DNA of 64,000 nt. Origin: Eretmocerus hayati. Its lineage: Eukaryota; Arthropoda; Insecta; Hymenoptera; Aphelinidae. Positions 32,433 through 41,873 of this stretch are shown in pieces. The translations under genes were made by a program, and so were the position numbers. The stretch lies in the NCBI GenBank assembly GCA_029851415.1, contig CM056744.1, forward strand, positions 100,473,338-100,537,337, written 5' to 3'. Position 1 is the stretch's first letter. Each line of letters begins with the position of its first letter. Under the pieces are notes generated by a model. The model saw only the letters and a list, made by a program, of their open reading frames with translations. It was not told where the DNA came from and searched no databases.

Positions 32433-33720
32433 CTCCATAACCCATATTTTCAGGTATTTTGGCCGTATCTCAGCGGACAATGCCCCGAGAGGCTCCGCGA
32501 TGAGTGCATCGAGTTCCTCGTGGGCCCCTCTTTCATTTCCCAATCTGTGCTCCATAACCCATATTTCAAGGTCTTTTGGCCGTATCTCAGCGGATAATGC
32601 CCCGAGAGGCTCCGCGATGAGTGCATCGAGTTCCTCGTGGGCCCCTCTTTCATTTCCCATTCATTGCTCCATAACCCATATTTCAAGGTCTTTTGGCCCT
32701 ATCTCAGCGGATAATGCCCCGAGAGGCTCCGCGATGAGTGCATCGAGTTCCTCGTGGGCCCCTCTTTCATTTCCCAATCTGTGCTCCATAACCCATATTT
32801 CAAGGTTTTTTGGCCGTATCTCAGCGGATAATGCCCCGAGAGGCTCCGCGATGAGTGCATCGAGTTCCTCGTGGGCCCCTCTTTCATTTCCCATTCATTG
32901 CTCCATAACCCATATTTCAAGGTCTTTTGGCCGTATCTCAGTGAATAATGCCCCGAGAGGCTCCGCGATGAGTGCATCGATTTCCTCGTGAGCCCCTCTT
33001 TCATTTCCCATTCATTGCTCCATAACCCATATTTCAAGGTCTTTTGGCCGTATCTCAGTGAATAATGCCCCGGGAGGCCCCGCGATGAGTGTATCAAGTT
33101 CCTCGTGGACCCCTCTTCCATTCTACACACTGTGCTCTATAACCCATATTTCAAGGTCTTTTGGCCGTATCTCAGCGGATAATGCCCCGAGAGGCTCCGC
33201 GATCGGCGCGTTGAGTTCCTCGTGGACCCCTCTTTCATTCCCCATTCTAAGCTTCATAACCCATATTTCAGGGTCTCTTGGCCGTATCTCAGTGGATAAT
33301 GCCCCGAGAGGCTCCGCGACAAGTGCATTGGGTTGCTCGTGGACCCCCCTTCTATTTCCCATACCGTGCTCAATAACCCATATTTCGAGGTCTATTGGGC
33401 ATATCTCGGTAGATAATGCCCAGAGAGGCTCCGCGATGAGTGCATTACATTCCTCGTGGACCCCTCTTCCATTCTACACACTGTGCTCCATAACCCATAT
33501 TTCAAGGTCTTTTGGCCATATCTCGGTAGATAATGCCCAGAGAGGCTCCGCGATGAGTGCATCGAGTTGCTCGTGGACCCCCTTCAATTTTCCATACTGT
33601 GCTCCATAACCCATATTCCAAGGTCTTTTGGCTGTATCTTGGTAGATAATACTCAGAGAGGCCCCGCGACAAGTGCATATAACCCATATTTCAAAGTCTA
33701 TAGGCCATATGCTGAGAGAG
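32433..33720. repeat. 117-bp tandem array, left arm (six regular units, then diverged units)
   Basis: CTCCATAACCCATATTTCAAGG recurs (shortened here: CATAACCCATATTTCAAGG) every 117 bases from 32433 to about 33135, then continues with more diverged units to about 33720. Because 117 is 39 codons, frames stay open over long distances on both strands. On the minus strand the unit reads HEELDALIAEPLGALSAEIR and PKDLEIWVMEHRLGNERGA. Some units end the frame with TGA at GAGCAATGA. Hence coding is possible but not secure. Confidence 0.85.
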
Positions 33721-34427
33721 GCCCCCGGGATGAGCGCATTGTGTTCCTCGTGAACCCCGCTTACAACTTTTCATGCTGTGCTCCGTAACCCAACTCGCTC
33801 CATAACTCATAAACCTCCAAAAGAAGGGTTGCTCCATAACCCAACTTGCTCCATAACCCATGTGTCTTCAAAAGAATGTTTTACTCCATAACCCAACTTG
33901 CTCTATAACCCACGTGCCTCCAAAAAATGGGTTGCTCCATAACCTGTATTGGTATATCTTTTGGCCGTATCTCAGTGAACAATGCCACGAGAGGTCTCGC
34001 AACCGGTGCATTTGCTTCCTCGTAGGCGCCTCTTCAATTTTGAAACTGGTTCACCATCAGTCGGTGATGCAAGTTTCCTCCCTACCAACAGTCGGCAAAG
34101 TAGATTCTCTTCCTCATCATCAAGAGTTGAGCGGAGGTGATGCAGGTATCATGACAACTACTCTCTCCAGGCCCCGATCTGCGGGACTCAAGGCCCGTAA
34201 CTCAACAAATAAAACTAACTCACACGATTGAGCGTCAGCTATCGAATTCACGTCTAGTAGGCAGCCGTCCAGCAGCCAGATACCAGCAGCCAGCAGCCAG
34301 ATTCCAGCAGCCAGCAGCCGGGTGCAGGTGTCAAGTGGGGCAACTCATCCCGGTGCTCGCATCCTGATGCATGCGCTCCCCTCTAGCGGCCTGTTCTGAT
34401 CATTCCCACGACGTGCCGGTACTCAGC

Positions 34428-35260
34428 TATACCGCACGGTATTCGATCGGTATTCGGCTGTACTGCGCGGTATTCGATCGGTATTCGGTTATACCGCGCG
34501 GTATTCGATCGGCATTCGGCCATACCGCGCGGTATTCGATCGGTATTCGATCGGTATTCGGCTATACCGCGCGGTATTCCGTCGGTATTCGGCTATACCG
34601 CGCGGTATTCGATCGGTATTTGGCTATACCGCGCGGTATTCCGTCGGCATTCGGCTATACCGCACGGTATTCGATCGGTATTCGGCTATACCGCGCGGTA
34701 TTCCGTCGGTATTCGGCTATACCGCGCGGTATTCGATCGGTATTTGGCTATACCGCGCGGTATTCCGTCGGCATTCGGCTATACCGCACGGTATTCGATC
34801 GGTATTCGGCTATACCGCGCGGTATTCGATCGGCATTCGGCTATACCGCGCGGTATTCCGTCGGTATTCGGCTATACCGCGCGGTATTCTGTCGGTATTC
34901 GGCTATACCGCGCGGTATTCGATCGGTATTCGGCTATACCGCGCGGTATTCGATCGGTATTCGGCTATACCGCGCGGTATTCCGTCGGTATTCGGCTATA
35001 CCGCGCGGTATTCGATCGGTATTCGGCTATACCGCGCGGTATTCGATCGGCATTCGGCTATACCGCACGGTATTCGACTATACCGCGCGGTATTCCGTCG
35101 GTATTCGGCTATACCGCGCGGTATTCGATCGGTATTTGGCTATACCGCGCGGTATTCCGTCGGCATTCGGCTATACCGCACGGTATTCGATCGGTATTCG
35201 GCTATACCGCGCGGTATTCGATCGGCATTCGGCTATACCGCGCGGTATTCGATTAGTACT
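34428..35260. repeat. 31-bp palindromic iteron array, left arm (about 27 units)
   Basis: The unit is GCTATACCGCGCGGTATTC plus (GAT or CGT)CGG(T or C)ATTCG, 31 bases long. Its core ATACCGCGCGGTAT is a 14-base perfect palindrome. Two spacer types (GATCGG and CCGTCGG) alternate in a higher-order order with a repeat of about 124 bases near 34611, 34735 and 35125. Since 31 is not a multiple of three, a 93-base superunit gives a 31-residue peptide period and every frame stays open, which explains the long open frames here without any gene. Confidence 0.9.
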
Positions 35261-35290
35261 CGATCGGTATCCTGGTTTGAGTCATCACGA

Positions 35291-36238
35291 ATGGTCGGGA
35301 ACTCTGATATGAAAGGGATGATTCCTAGGGAGGTACTCCAGTCAATCAGAGCACGTCAAACCGCGGACATGGAGGACTATATCAAACAAAGAGATGAACT
35401 CGTCGAGCTCATGAAAGCCAAACGAGCTCTCAAACGAAAATATGTGGCGATGCAGCGCCAACAAGCTGAGTTTGAGAAAAACATGAGTGATACATTCAAG
35501 CCCATTACTGATCCACTCGAAAAAATCATAGCCCATCAAGAAAATCACCGGGATCCCCAGAAAGAATTCGGACAACTGGACGATTCGGTCAAGGCCTCGT
35601 ATATAGGCGACGAGACTTTAATGAATCGGAGCGTTCCAGAGAATATCGAGAGTCAAAATTCATCGGTTGCTTCATTCGAGACGGCTGATGATGAACTTAG
35701 CGAGCCCGAAGACTACTTATCTACCCTGCGTAGGGATGATCGTAATCTTGATAGGATATATGGAGTCAGACGGAATGGGAATTCCTTGGGAATCGGTAAA
35801 TCTCGAGTACAGCTAACCAATGACTATATCACAGTAGATAACCAGCGGTTCCCAACCACAACTGGTTTGCTTGAATTGATCTTCAAAAGATCCCCAGATC
35901 AAAATGTGATATCTGAGGAAGATATGAGAAACTATCGCAAAATCTTGGATGTCTCGCATGTTCACCGTAAAAGATTCGTGCACGATGGAGAACTGCGCAA
36001 GAGCAAGAGCCGAAAATTCCAGAACATAATCGCGCCACTATTTGACGTGGATAAACGAGGCGGATCACTGGCGAGTGGGTTGATCACTATATATTGGGAT
36101 GATCCGAATAAGATAGTCGACAGACTTCGGGGTCTAATTGATGAAAAGTCAGCTGGTAATCGAAATAACGATGATGAGATAAGAGCTATCTTAGAATCTT
36201 TGTATATGGCGGGCTACATAAGTACAACTTACTCTTGA
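35291..36238 (+). CDS. Coiled-coil/DUF8207-like protein of mobile elements (315 aa)
   Basis: An intact frame from ATG 35291 to TGA 36238, starting 30 bases after the iteron array. Residues about 10-85 are highly charged with heptad spacing (DELVELMKAKRALKRKYVAM), a likely coiled coil. Residues about 85-140 are acidic and serine-rich. Residues about 145-312 form the conserved part: IYGVRRNGNSLGIGKSRVQL, TTGLLELIFKRSPDQNV, EEDMRNYRKILDVSHVHRK, FQNIIAPLF, then IYWDDPNKIVDRLRGLIDEK and AILESLYMAGYIS. From memory this order (YGV, GLLEL, YKxIL, NIIxPLF, YWDDPNELVxRLRLL, IIEELxxAGII) matches an abundant arthropod repeat-encoded family that I know as DUF8207. Its function is not known to me. No catalytic motif of a transposase is visible. 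The neighbouring FLYWCH gene and the iterons suggest a DNA-binding or replication role, which is inference. Confidence 0.8.
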   Translation: MVGNSDMKGMIPREVLQSIRARQTADMEDYIKQRDELVELMKAKRALKRKYVAMQRQQAEFEKNMSDTFKPITDPLEKIIAHQENHRDPQKEFGQLDDSVKASYIGDETLMNRSVPENIESQNSSVASFETADDELSEPEDYLSTLRRDDRNLDRIYGVRRNGNSLGIGKSRVQLTNDYITVDNQRFPTTTGLLELIFKRSPDQNVISEEDMRNYRKILDVSHVHRKRFVHDGELRKSKSRKFQNIIAPLFDVDKRGGSLASGLITIYWDDPNKIVDRLRGLIDEKSAGNRNNDDEIRAILESLYMAGYISTTYS

Positions 36239-36323
36239 ATTAGTATTCTTGAGCAAGATTTAGTATAAATACAGATAAGAATAACCAGAGGAACATTACT
36301 CATTGAGCAGTTAAGCTGACGAC
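36239..36323 (+). promoter_or_regulatory. TATA promoter of the FLYWCH gene
   Basis: The 85-base gap between the two genes contains TATAAATA at about 36265 and, about 35 bases further, CATTGAGCAGTTAAG, which holds an arthropod-type CAGT initiator. The ATG at 36324 follows 12-20 bases later. The spacing fits a compact viral- or transposon-like promoter. Confidence 0.55.
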
Positions 36324-37457
36324 ATGGGTGAGAACTTTGAGGAAGCTCTCGAGAGAGCTGCTATGGCGGTGAAGAAGAAACTGCAGCTTCTACGCGAGGA
36401 GCCCTCATATCGAGGGGACCTGAGCAAATCGAATCAGGTCCGAGTACCGGGTGGAAATGAGGAGCCTCCACAGGCAGAAGAGATCGATGAATCGATGAAA
36501 TTCATCAAGAATCGTCTTGGCAAGGATCAACTTGTAGTGAATGGGAGTCATTTTAACCGAGAGAAAGTCCATCGAGACGGTACAGTTCGATGGAAATGCC
36601 ACGCATACTATAAGACCAAATGTCGAAGTACAGCAGTGACTCGGGGAACGAATCTGGTCAACGTTGGCGATCACAACCATGCCGGGGAGTTCATTTTACG
36701 AACACAACCGTCTACGTATGAGAATGCAGAGAATAGTGGAACTCTTGGCAATGTTGCGCCTCCAGAGAGTCGTGATCAGAACCAGTCGATAATCGTTGAG
36801 AATTCCAAGAGTTCGGTGGAATCGTCTCCTCACGAGTCATCGAATAGAGAGGGAGCTGTCGACAGTGTTACTCCTACGGAGGGTCGCAATGAGAGTCATT
36901 CAATGTTTGATAGAAGTTCTGACAATCCGGGTCTCACCAGTTCACAGGGTAATGCGGAATCATACCCTAGCTTTGATATTTCGGACCCTAGCAGTATACA
37001 CGAAGACCTAGAGAGTATATCATGTTCACAGAATGATTCCGGAAGTACCCGAGTATCCTACCCTTTCAGTTCGAGGGACGATTCAGTGTCTGACTCAGAT
37101 AATCCATGCATTGATAACTGGGAGTCCAAACAAAATGAGTCCAGTGAGCAATGGCTAACTCGCGATCATTGGCAACCCCATTGTTACTCCAGAGGGTCTG
37201 CGACAGGTGACGCCACAGACGAAATATACGATAGGGGAACTTCTCCATACATGGATTCCCGAGCTCCAAAGGCCGGAGCGTGGGTCCCTTGCCTAGTCAA
37301 AGGTTATTCGGGAAACAGTCAGCAAACTTCGAGGTCCAGGGACAGAGATTCATTGCTCACATTCGCACGTCAATCATTCAGACGATTAGGACTTCCGTCA
37401 TACGAGACTCCCACGGACCATACAATATGTGCAGGGTATCAGGAGGCGTCATTATAA
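36324..37457 (+). CDS. FLYWCH-type zinc-finger protein (377 aa)
   Basis: An intact ATG-to-TAA frame. Residues 1-57 are charged. Residues 58-122 carry a FLYWCH zinc finger: MKFIKNRLGKDQLVVNGSHF, then GTVRWKCHAYYKTKCRSTAV and VGDHNHAGE. The expected residues are present: F60, G74, W90, the metal ligands C92 and C100, and the HxH pair H117/H119. FLYWCH fingers bind DNA and occur in host factors such as mod(mdg4) isoforms and in several transposon groups. Residues 125-377 are serine/asparagine/glutamate-rich with repeated SSxxE stretches and no known domain, perhaps an activation or interaction tail. The gene has its own TATA box and lies 85 bases after the DUF8207-like gene. The natural hypothesis is that it binds the iterons or the arm repeats. 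That role is inferred. Confidence 0.85.
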   Translation: MGENFEEALERAAMAVKKKLQLLREEPSYRGDLSKSNQVRVPGGNEEPPQAEEIDESMKFIKNRLGKDQLVVNGSHFNREKVHRDGTVRWKCHAYYKTKCRSTAVTRGTNLVNVGDHNHAGEFILRTQPSTYENAENSGTLGNVAPPESRDQNQSIIVENSKSSVESSPHESSNREGAVDSVTPTEGRNESHSMFDRSSDNPGLTSSQGNAESYPSFDISDPSSIHEDLESISCSQNDSGSTRVSYPFSSRDDSVSDSDNPCIDNWESKQNESSEQWLTRDHWQPHCYSRGSATGDATDEIYDRGTSPYMDSRAPKAGAWVPCLVKGYSGNSQQTSRSRDRDSLLTFARQSFRRLGLPSYETPTDHTICAGYQEASL

Positions 37458-37619
37458 TGGGAGATACTACTGGTCCAAACTGGAGCCAGAAATAGGGAGC
37501 TGAGCGACTCATGTTTACATGAACCCTTAGACAAGCGTCTCTTGGTTGATGAGGTAAACTTAGTCCAAGGACTCTAACTCTCGACCCGAGTTGCGGGATG
37601 ACTTGAGGGAGAGAATAGC

Positions 37620-38450
37620 GATAGAGTACCGCACGGTATAGCCGAATACCGACGGAATACCGCGCGGTATAGTCGAATACCGATCGAATACCGTGCGGTA
37701 TAGCCGAATGCCGATCGAATACCGTGCGGTATAGCCGAATGCCGACGGAATACCGCGCGGTATAGCCAAATACCGATCGAATACCGCGCGGTATAGCCGA
37801 ATACCGACGGAATACCGCGCGGTATAGTCGAATACCGTGCGGTATAGCCGAATACCGACGGAATACCGCGCGGTATAGCCGAATACCGATCGAATACCGC
37901 GCGGTATAGCCGAATACCGATCGAATACCGCGCGGTATAGCCGAATACCGACGGAATACCGCGCGGTATAGCCAAATACCGACGGAATACCGCGCGGTAT
38001 AGCCGAATACCGACGGAATACCGCGCGGTATAGCCGAATGCCGATCGAATACCGCGCGGTATAGCCGAATACCGATCGAATACCGTGCGGTATAGCCGAA
38101 TGCCGACGGAATACCGCGCGGTATAGCCAAATACCGATCGAATACCGCGCGGTATAGCCGAATACCGACGGAATACCGCGCGGTATAGCCGAATACCGAT
38201 CGAATACCGTGCGGTATAGCCGAATGCCGACGGAATACCGCGCGGTATAGCCAAATACCGATCGAATACCGCGCGGTATAGCCGAATACCGACGGAATAC
38301 CGCGCGGTATAGCCGAATACCGATCGAATACCGATCGAATACCGCGCGGTATGGCCGAATGCCGATCGAATACCGCGCGGTATAACCGAATACCGATCGA
38401 ATACCGCGCAGTACAGCCGAATACCGATCGAATACCGTGCGGTATAGCTG
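37620..38450. repeat. 31-bp palindromic iteron array, right arm (about 27 units)
   Basis: The same unit as on the left, complementary strand. The order of spacer types differs from the left array in the middle, so the arrays have rearranged since the arms were last identical. Confidence 0.9.
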
Positions 38451-39479
38451 AGTACCGGCACGTCGTGGGAATGATCAGAACAGGCCGCTAGAGGGGAGCG
38501 CATGCATCAGGATGCGAGCACCGGGATGAGTTGCCCCACTTGACACCTGCACCCGGCTGCTGGCTGCTGGAATCTGGCTGCTGGCTGCTGGTATCTGGCT
38601 GCTGGACGGCTGCCTACTAGACGTGAATTCGATAGCTGACGCTCAATCGTGTGAGTTAGTTTTATTTGTTGAGTTACGGGCCTTGAGTCCCGCAGATCGG
38701 GGCCTGGAGAGAGTAGTTGTCATGATACCTGCATCACCTCCGCTCAACTCTTGATGATGAGGAAGAGAATCTACTTTGCCGACTGTTGGTAGGGAGGAAA
38801 CTTGCATCACCGACTGATGGTGAACCAGTTTCAAAATTGAAGAGGCGCCTACGAGGAAGCAAATGCACCGGTTGCGAGACCTCTCGTGGCATTGTTCACT
38901 GAGATACGGCCAAAAGATATACCAATACAGGTTATGGAGCAACCCATTTTTTGGAGGCACGTGGGTTATAGAGCAAGTTGGGTTATGGAGTAAAACATTC
39001 TTTTGAAGACACATGGGTTATGGAGCAAGTTGGGTTATGGAGCAACCCTTCTTTTGGAGGTTTATGAGTTATGGAGCGAGTTGGGTTACGGAGCACAGCA
39101 TGAAAAGTTGTAAGCGGGGTTCACGAGGAACACAATGCGCTCATCCCGGGGGCCTCTCTCAGCATATGGCCTATAGACTTTGAAATATGGGTTATATGCA
39201 CTTGTCGCGGGGCCTCTCTGAGTATTACCTACCAAGATACAGCCAAAAGACCTTGGAATATGGGTTATGGAGCACAGTATGGGAAATTGAAGGGGGTCCA
39301 CGAGCAACTCGATGCACTCATCGCGGAGCCTCTCTGGGCATTATCTACCGAGATATGGCCAAAAGACCTTGAAATATGGGTTATGGAGCACAGTGTGTAG
39401 AATGGAAGAGGGGTCCACGAGGAATGTAATGCACTCATCGCGGAGCCTCTCTGGGCATTATCTACCGAGATATGCCCAA

Positions 39480-40794
39480 TAGACCTCGAAATATGGGTTA
39501 TTGAGCACGGTATGGGAAATAGAAGGGGGGTCCACGAGCAACCCAATGCACTTGTCGCGGAGCCTCTCGGGGCATTATCCACTGAGATACGGCCAAGAGA
39601 CCCTGAAATATGGGTTATGAAGCTTAGGATGGGGAATGAAAGAGGGGTCCACGAGGAACTCAACGCGCTGATCGCGGAGCCTCTCGGGGCATTATCCGCT
39701 GAGATACGGCCAAAAGACCTTGAAATATGGGTTATAGAGCACAGTATGTAGAATGGAAGAGGGGTCCACGAGGAACTTGATACACTCATCGCGGGGCCTC
39801 CCGGGGCATTATTCACTGAGATACGGCCAAAAGACCTTGAAATATGGGTTATGGAGCAATGAATGGGAAATGAAAGAGGGGCTCACGAGGAAATCGATGC
39901 ACTCATCGCGGAGCCTCTCGGGGCATTATTCACTGAGATACGGCCAAAAGACCTTGAAATATGGGTTATGGAGCAATGAATGGGAAATGAAAGAGGGGCC
40001 CACGAGGAACTCGATGCACTCATCGCGGAGCCTCTCGGGGCATTATCCGCTGAGATACGGCCAAAAAACCTTGAAATATGGGTTATGGAGCACAGATTGG
40101 GAAATGAAAGAGGGGCCCACGAGGAACTCGATGCACTCATCGCGGAGCCTCTCGGGGCATTATCCGCTGAGATACGGCCAAAAGACCTTGAAATATGGGT
40201 TATGGAGCAATGAATGGGAAATGGAAGAGGGGCCCACGAGGAACTCAATACACTTATCGCGGGGCCTCCCGGGGCATTATTCACTGAGATACGGCCAAAA
40301 GACCTTGAAATATGGGTTATGGAGCACAGATTGGGAAATGAAAGAGGGGCCCACGAGGAACTCGATGCACTCATCGCGGAGCCTCTCGGGGCATTATCCG
40401 CTGAGATACGGCCAAAAGACCTTGAAATATGGGTTATGGAGCACAGAATGGGAAATAAAAGAGGGGCCCACGAGGAACTCGATGCACTCATCGCGGAGCC
40501 TCTCGGGGCATTATCCGCTGAGATACGGCCAAAAGACCTTGAAATATGGGTTATGGAGCACAGAATTGGAAATGAAAGAGGGGCCCACGAGGAACTCGAT
40601 GCACTCATCGCGGAGCCTCTCGGGGCATTATCCGCTGAGATACGGCCAAAAGACCTTGAAATATGGGTTATGGAGCACAGAATGGGAAATGAAAGAGGGG
40701 CCCACGAGGAACTCAATGCACTCATCGCGGAGCCTCTCGGGGCATTGTCCGCTGAGATACGGCCAAAATACCTGAAAATATGGGTTATGGAGCA
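39480..40794. repeat. 117-bp tandem array, right arm (nine regular units plus diverged ones)
   Basis: From 40794 down to about 39741 there are nine units of 117 bases (1053 bases in total), then diverged units to about 39150. The regular units are almost identical to each other, which points to recent expansion. Sense reading is plus strand, outward. Confidence 0.85.
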
Positions 40795-40957
40795 ATCCGT
40801 AACACCATTCTTACGCAAGTTGAAAGCCTGCGTGAATAGAATGAAAGAGTGTGGAATATGTAAAGACGATCATGCACGGATGAAAGAGCTAGGTATCGAA
40901 ATCGTGGAATTGGATTGCTGGGTTTCTTTCTCAGACGACTGGACAATATTCCACTGA
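40214..40957 (+). CDS. Outward-facing 247-aa frame made of 39-aa repeats (right arm)
   Basis: The plus-strand frame has about five 39-residue repeats (HEELDALIAEPLGALSAEIR, PKDLEIWVMEHRLGNERGA) followed by a unique C-terminal part: SVTPFLRKLKACVNRMKECG, ICKDDHARMKELGIEIVELD and ending SDDWTIFH. The unique part looks more protein-like than the repeats and is also present in the left arm at 32268-32430 on the minus strand. The repeats are predicted helical by composition. Stops (GAGCAATGA) interrupt the frame further upstream. It could be a repeat-rich element protein or an open frame kept by chance through the multiple-of-three unit. Not recognised as a family. Confidence 0.35.
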   Translation: MGNGRGAHEELNTLIAGPPGALFTEIRPKDLEIWVMEHRLGNERGAHEELDALIAEPLGALSAEIRPKDLEIWVMEHRMGNKRGAHEELDALIAEPLGALSAEIRPKDLEIWVMEHRIGNERGAHEELDALIAEPLGALSAEIRPKDLEIWVMEHRMGNERGAHEELNALIAEPLGALSAEIRPKYLKIWVMEQSVTPFLRKLKACVNRMKECGICKDDHARMKELGIEIVELDCWVSFSDDWTIFH

Positions 40958-40989
40958 GGATAAAACATGCACTCATGCGCATGCGTTGA

Positions 40990-41334
40990 ATGCGGCTCGA
41001 TGAGTGGGGGACTCACTATAAAGCGATGATGATAGGCTCCATGAAGTCATTCGACACTTTGACTGCAATGGATCAACAACGTGGTGACGAGCGCGGCAGA
41101 ACTATGGGTCAACGTTTTGCTCAGCCCAAATCGACATCTATGCCCATCATAGACATTGAACCGAGACAGCGAGAACCAGCAGTGGTTGTCGAGGTTCGGG
41201 TCACCCTGTCACCTCCATGGCTACCACCTCCTCGAGAACCATGGGTCAGGATCCCAACAAGACCTGATCCAGTACCAACATCAAGATCGGTCAGGAGGAT
41301 GGATGTCCCAGACTCCTGCTCACTCCCGAGCTAA
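40990..41334 (+). CDS. Outward-facing 114-aa frame in the right arm
   Basis: Identical in protein to the minus-strand frame at 31891-32235 (begins MRLDEWGTHYKAMMIGSMKS). It starts 32 bases after the stop of the 39-aa repeat frame in the next reading frame over, so a spliced or frameshifted joint product is possible. No known domain. Confidence 0.3.
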   Translation: MRLDEWGTHYKAMMIGSMKSFDTLTAMDQQRGDERGRTMGQRFAQPKSTSMPIIDIEPRQREPAVVVEVRVTLSPPWLPPPREPWVRIPTRPDPVPTSRSVRRMDVPDSCSLPS

Positions 41335-41873
41335 GCGAAGAAGAATCACAATCGGCCCTTTTCGGGGCCACCAATAAGACTTTGAAAGTATGGGCTCTTT
41401 GTCCTCGTACAAGTACACTAACTCCACGATAAACACAAAAAATCTACGCATGCGCAGATGAGGCTCGCAAGTTGGGTTAGAGAGTTGGTTTATGGGTTAG
41501 AATGTTGGGTTAGATAGATGGGCTGAGAGTTGGGTTAGAGAGCGATGGGTTCGAGAGTTGGGTGATGGGTTGGAAAGATGGGTTATGAGTTATGGTAGAA
41601 TTTGAGAGAATATTGGGTTATCTTGCAAGTTGGGTTATGGGTTAGAAAGTCGGGTTAGAGACTTGGGTTATAGGTTAGAGAGTCGGGTTGTGGAATTTGT
41701 GAGAATGGTGGGTCATGGGTTATGGAATCGGAGAGCATTATGGGTTATGGAATCGGGGAGATTTGTGGGTTATGGGTTAACTATGTTAGGCTGTGCTCGT
41801 GCCATCCTACATGCTTAAAGGATAGGGATGTGCTCGTACCATCCTGTGCTCGTACCAACCCCTACAGGCTACT

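Larger units (their letters stand above)
31313..35260. repeat. Left inverted arm of the foldback element
   Basis: From the end inward: terminal block with repeated GGTACGAGCAC, telomere-like TAACCCA block (about 31390-31770), a unique block with outward frames (31848-32400), the 117-bp array (six main units plus diverged ones), a block with CTCCATAACCCA repeats (about 33780-33960), a unique block, a CAGCAGCCAG run (about 34260-34325) and the 31-bp array. It differs from the right arm by an extra copy of a roughly 41-bp segment (ATATTCTCTCAAATTCTAC occurs twice) and by three fewer 117-bp units. Confidence 0.9.
31313..41873. mobile_element. 10.56-kb foldback element with roughly 4-kb inverted arms, inserted in a LINE
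   Basis: The left terminus AGTAGCCTGTAGGGGTTGG at 31313 and its exact complement ending at 41873 are the outer ends. GATGGA flanks both (31307-31312 and 41874-41879), a 6-bp target duplication. The flanking LINE is continuous across the removed element at the LDG codons of its RT, which fixes the boundaries. Arms run about 31313-35260 and 37620-41873 and are nearly identical. The 2.4-kb centre carries two intact genes. Six-base duplications with AG...CT termini are reported for Polinton/Maverick elements, and Dada and IS3EU elements also make duplications of this size. No integrase, polymerase, ATPase or capsid gene is present, so this copy is non-autonomous or of a different class. Confidence 0.9.
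37620..41873. repeat. Right inverted arm of the foldback element
   Basis: The complement of the left arm in the same order. By eye, single-base differences are rare: for example, the codon-level difference near 39662 against 33205. Larger differences are array sizes: nine regular 117-bp units here against six on the left, and one copy of the 41-bp segment against two. The innermost edge fades over about 40 bases after the last iteron. Confidence 0.9.

Noticed and set aside
32407..33609. Plus-strand frames rich in SITHISRSFGRISADNAPRG in the left arm
   Set aside because: Opposite-strand reading of the 117-bp array. The strand with a unique C-terminal tail is the other one.
37378..38503. Minus-strand open frames of 250 and 309 codons in the right iteron array
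   Set aside because: They are generated by the 31-base repeat staying open in all frames. The same peptide appears from several frames and strands.
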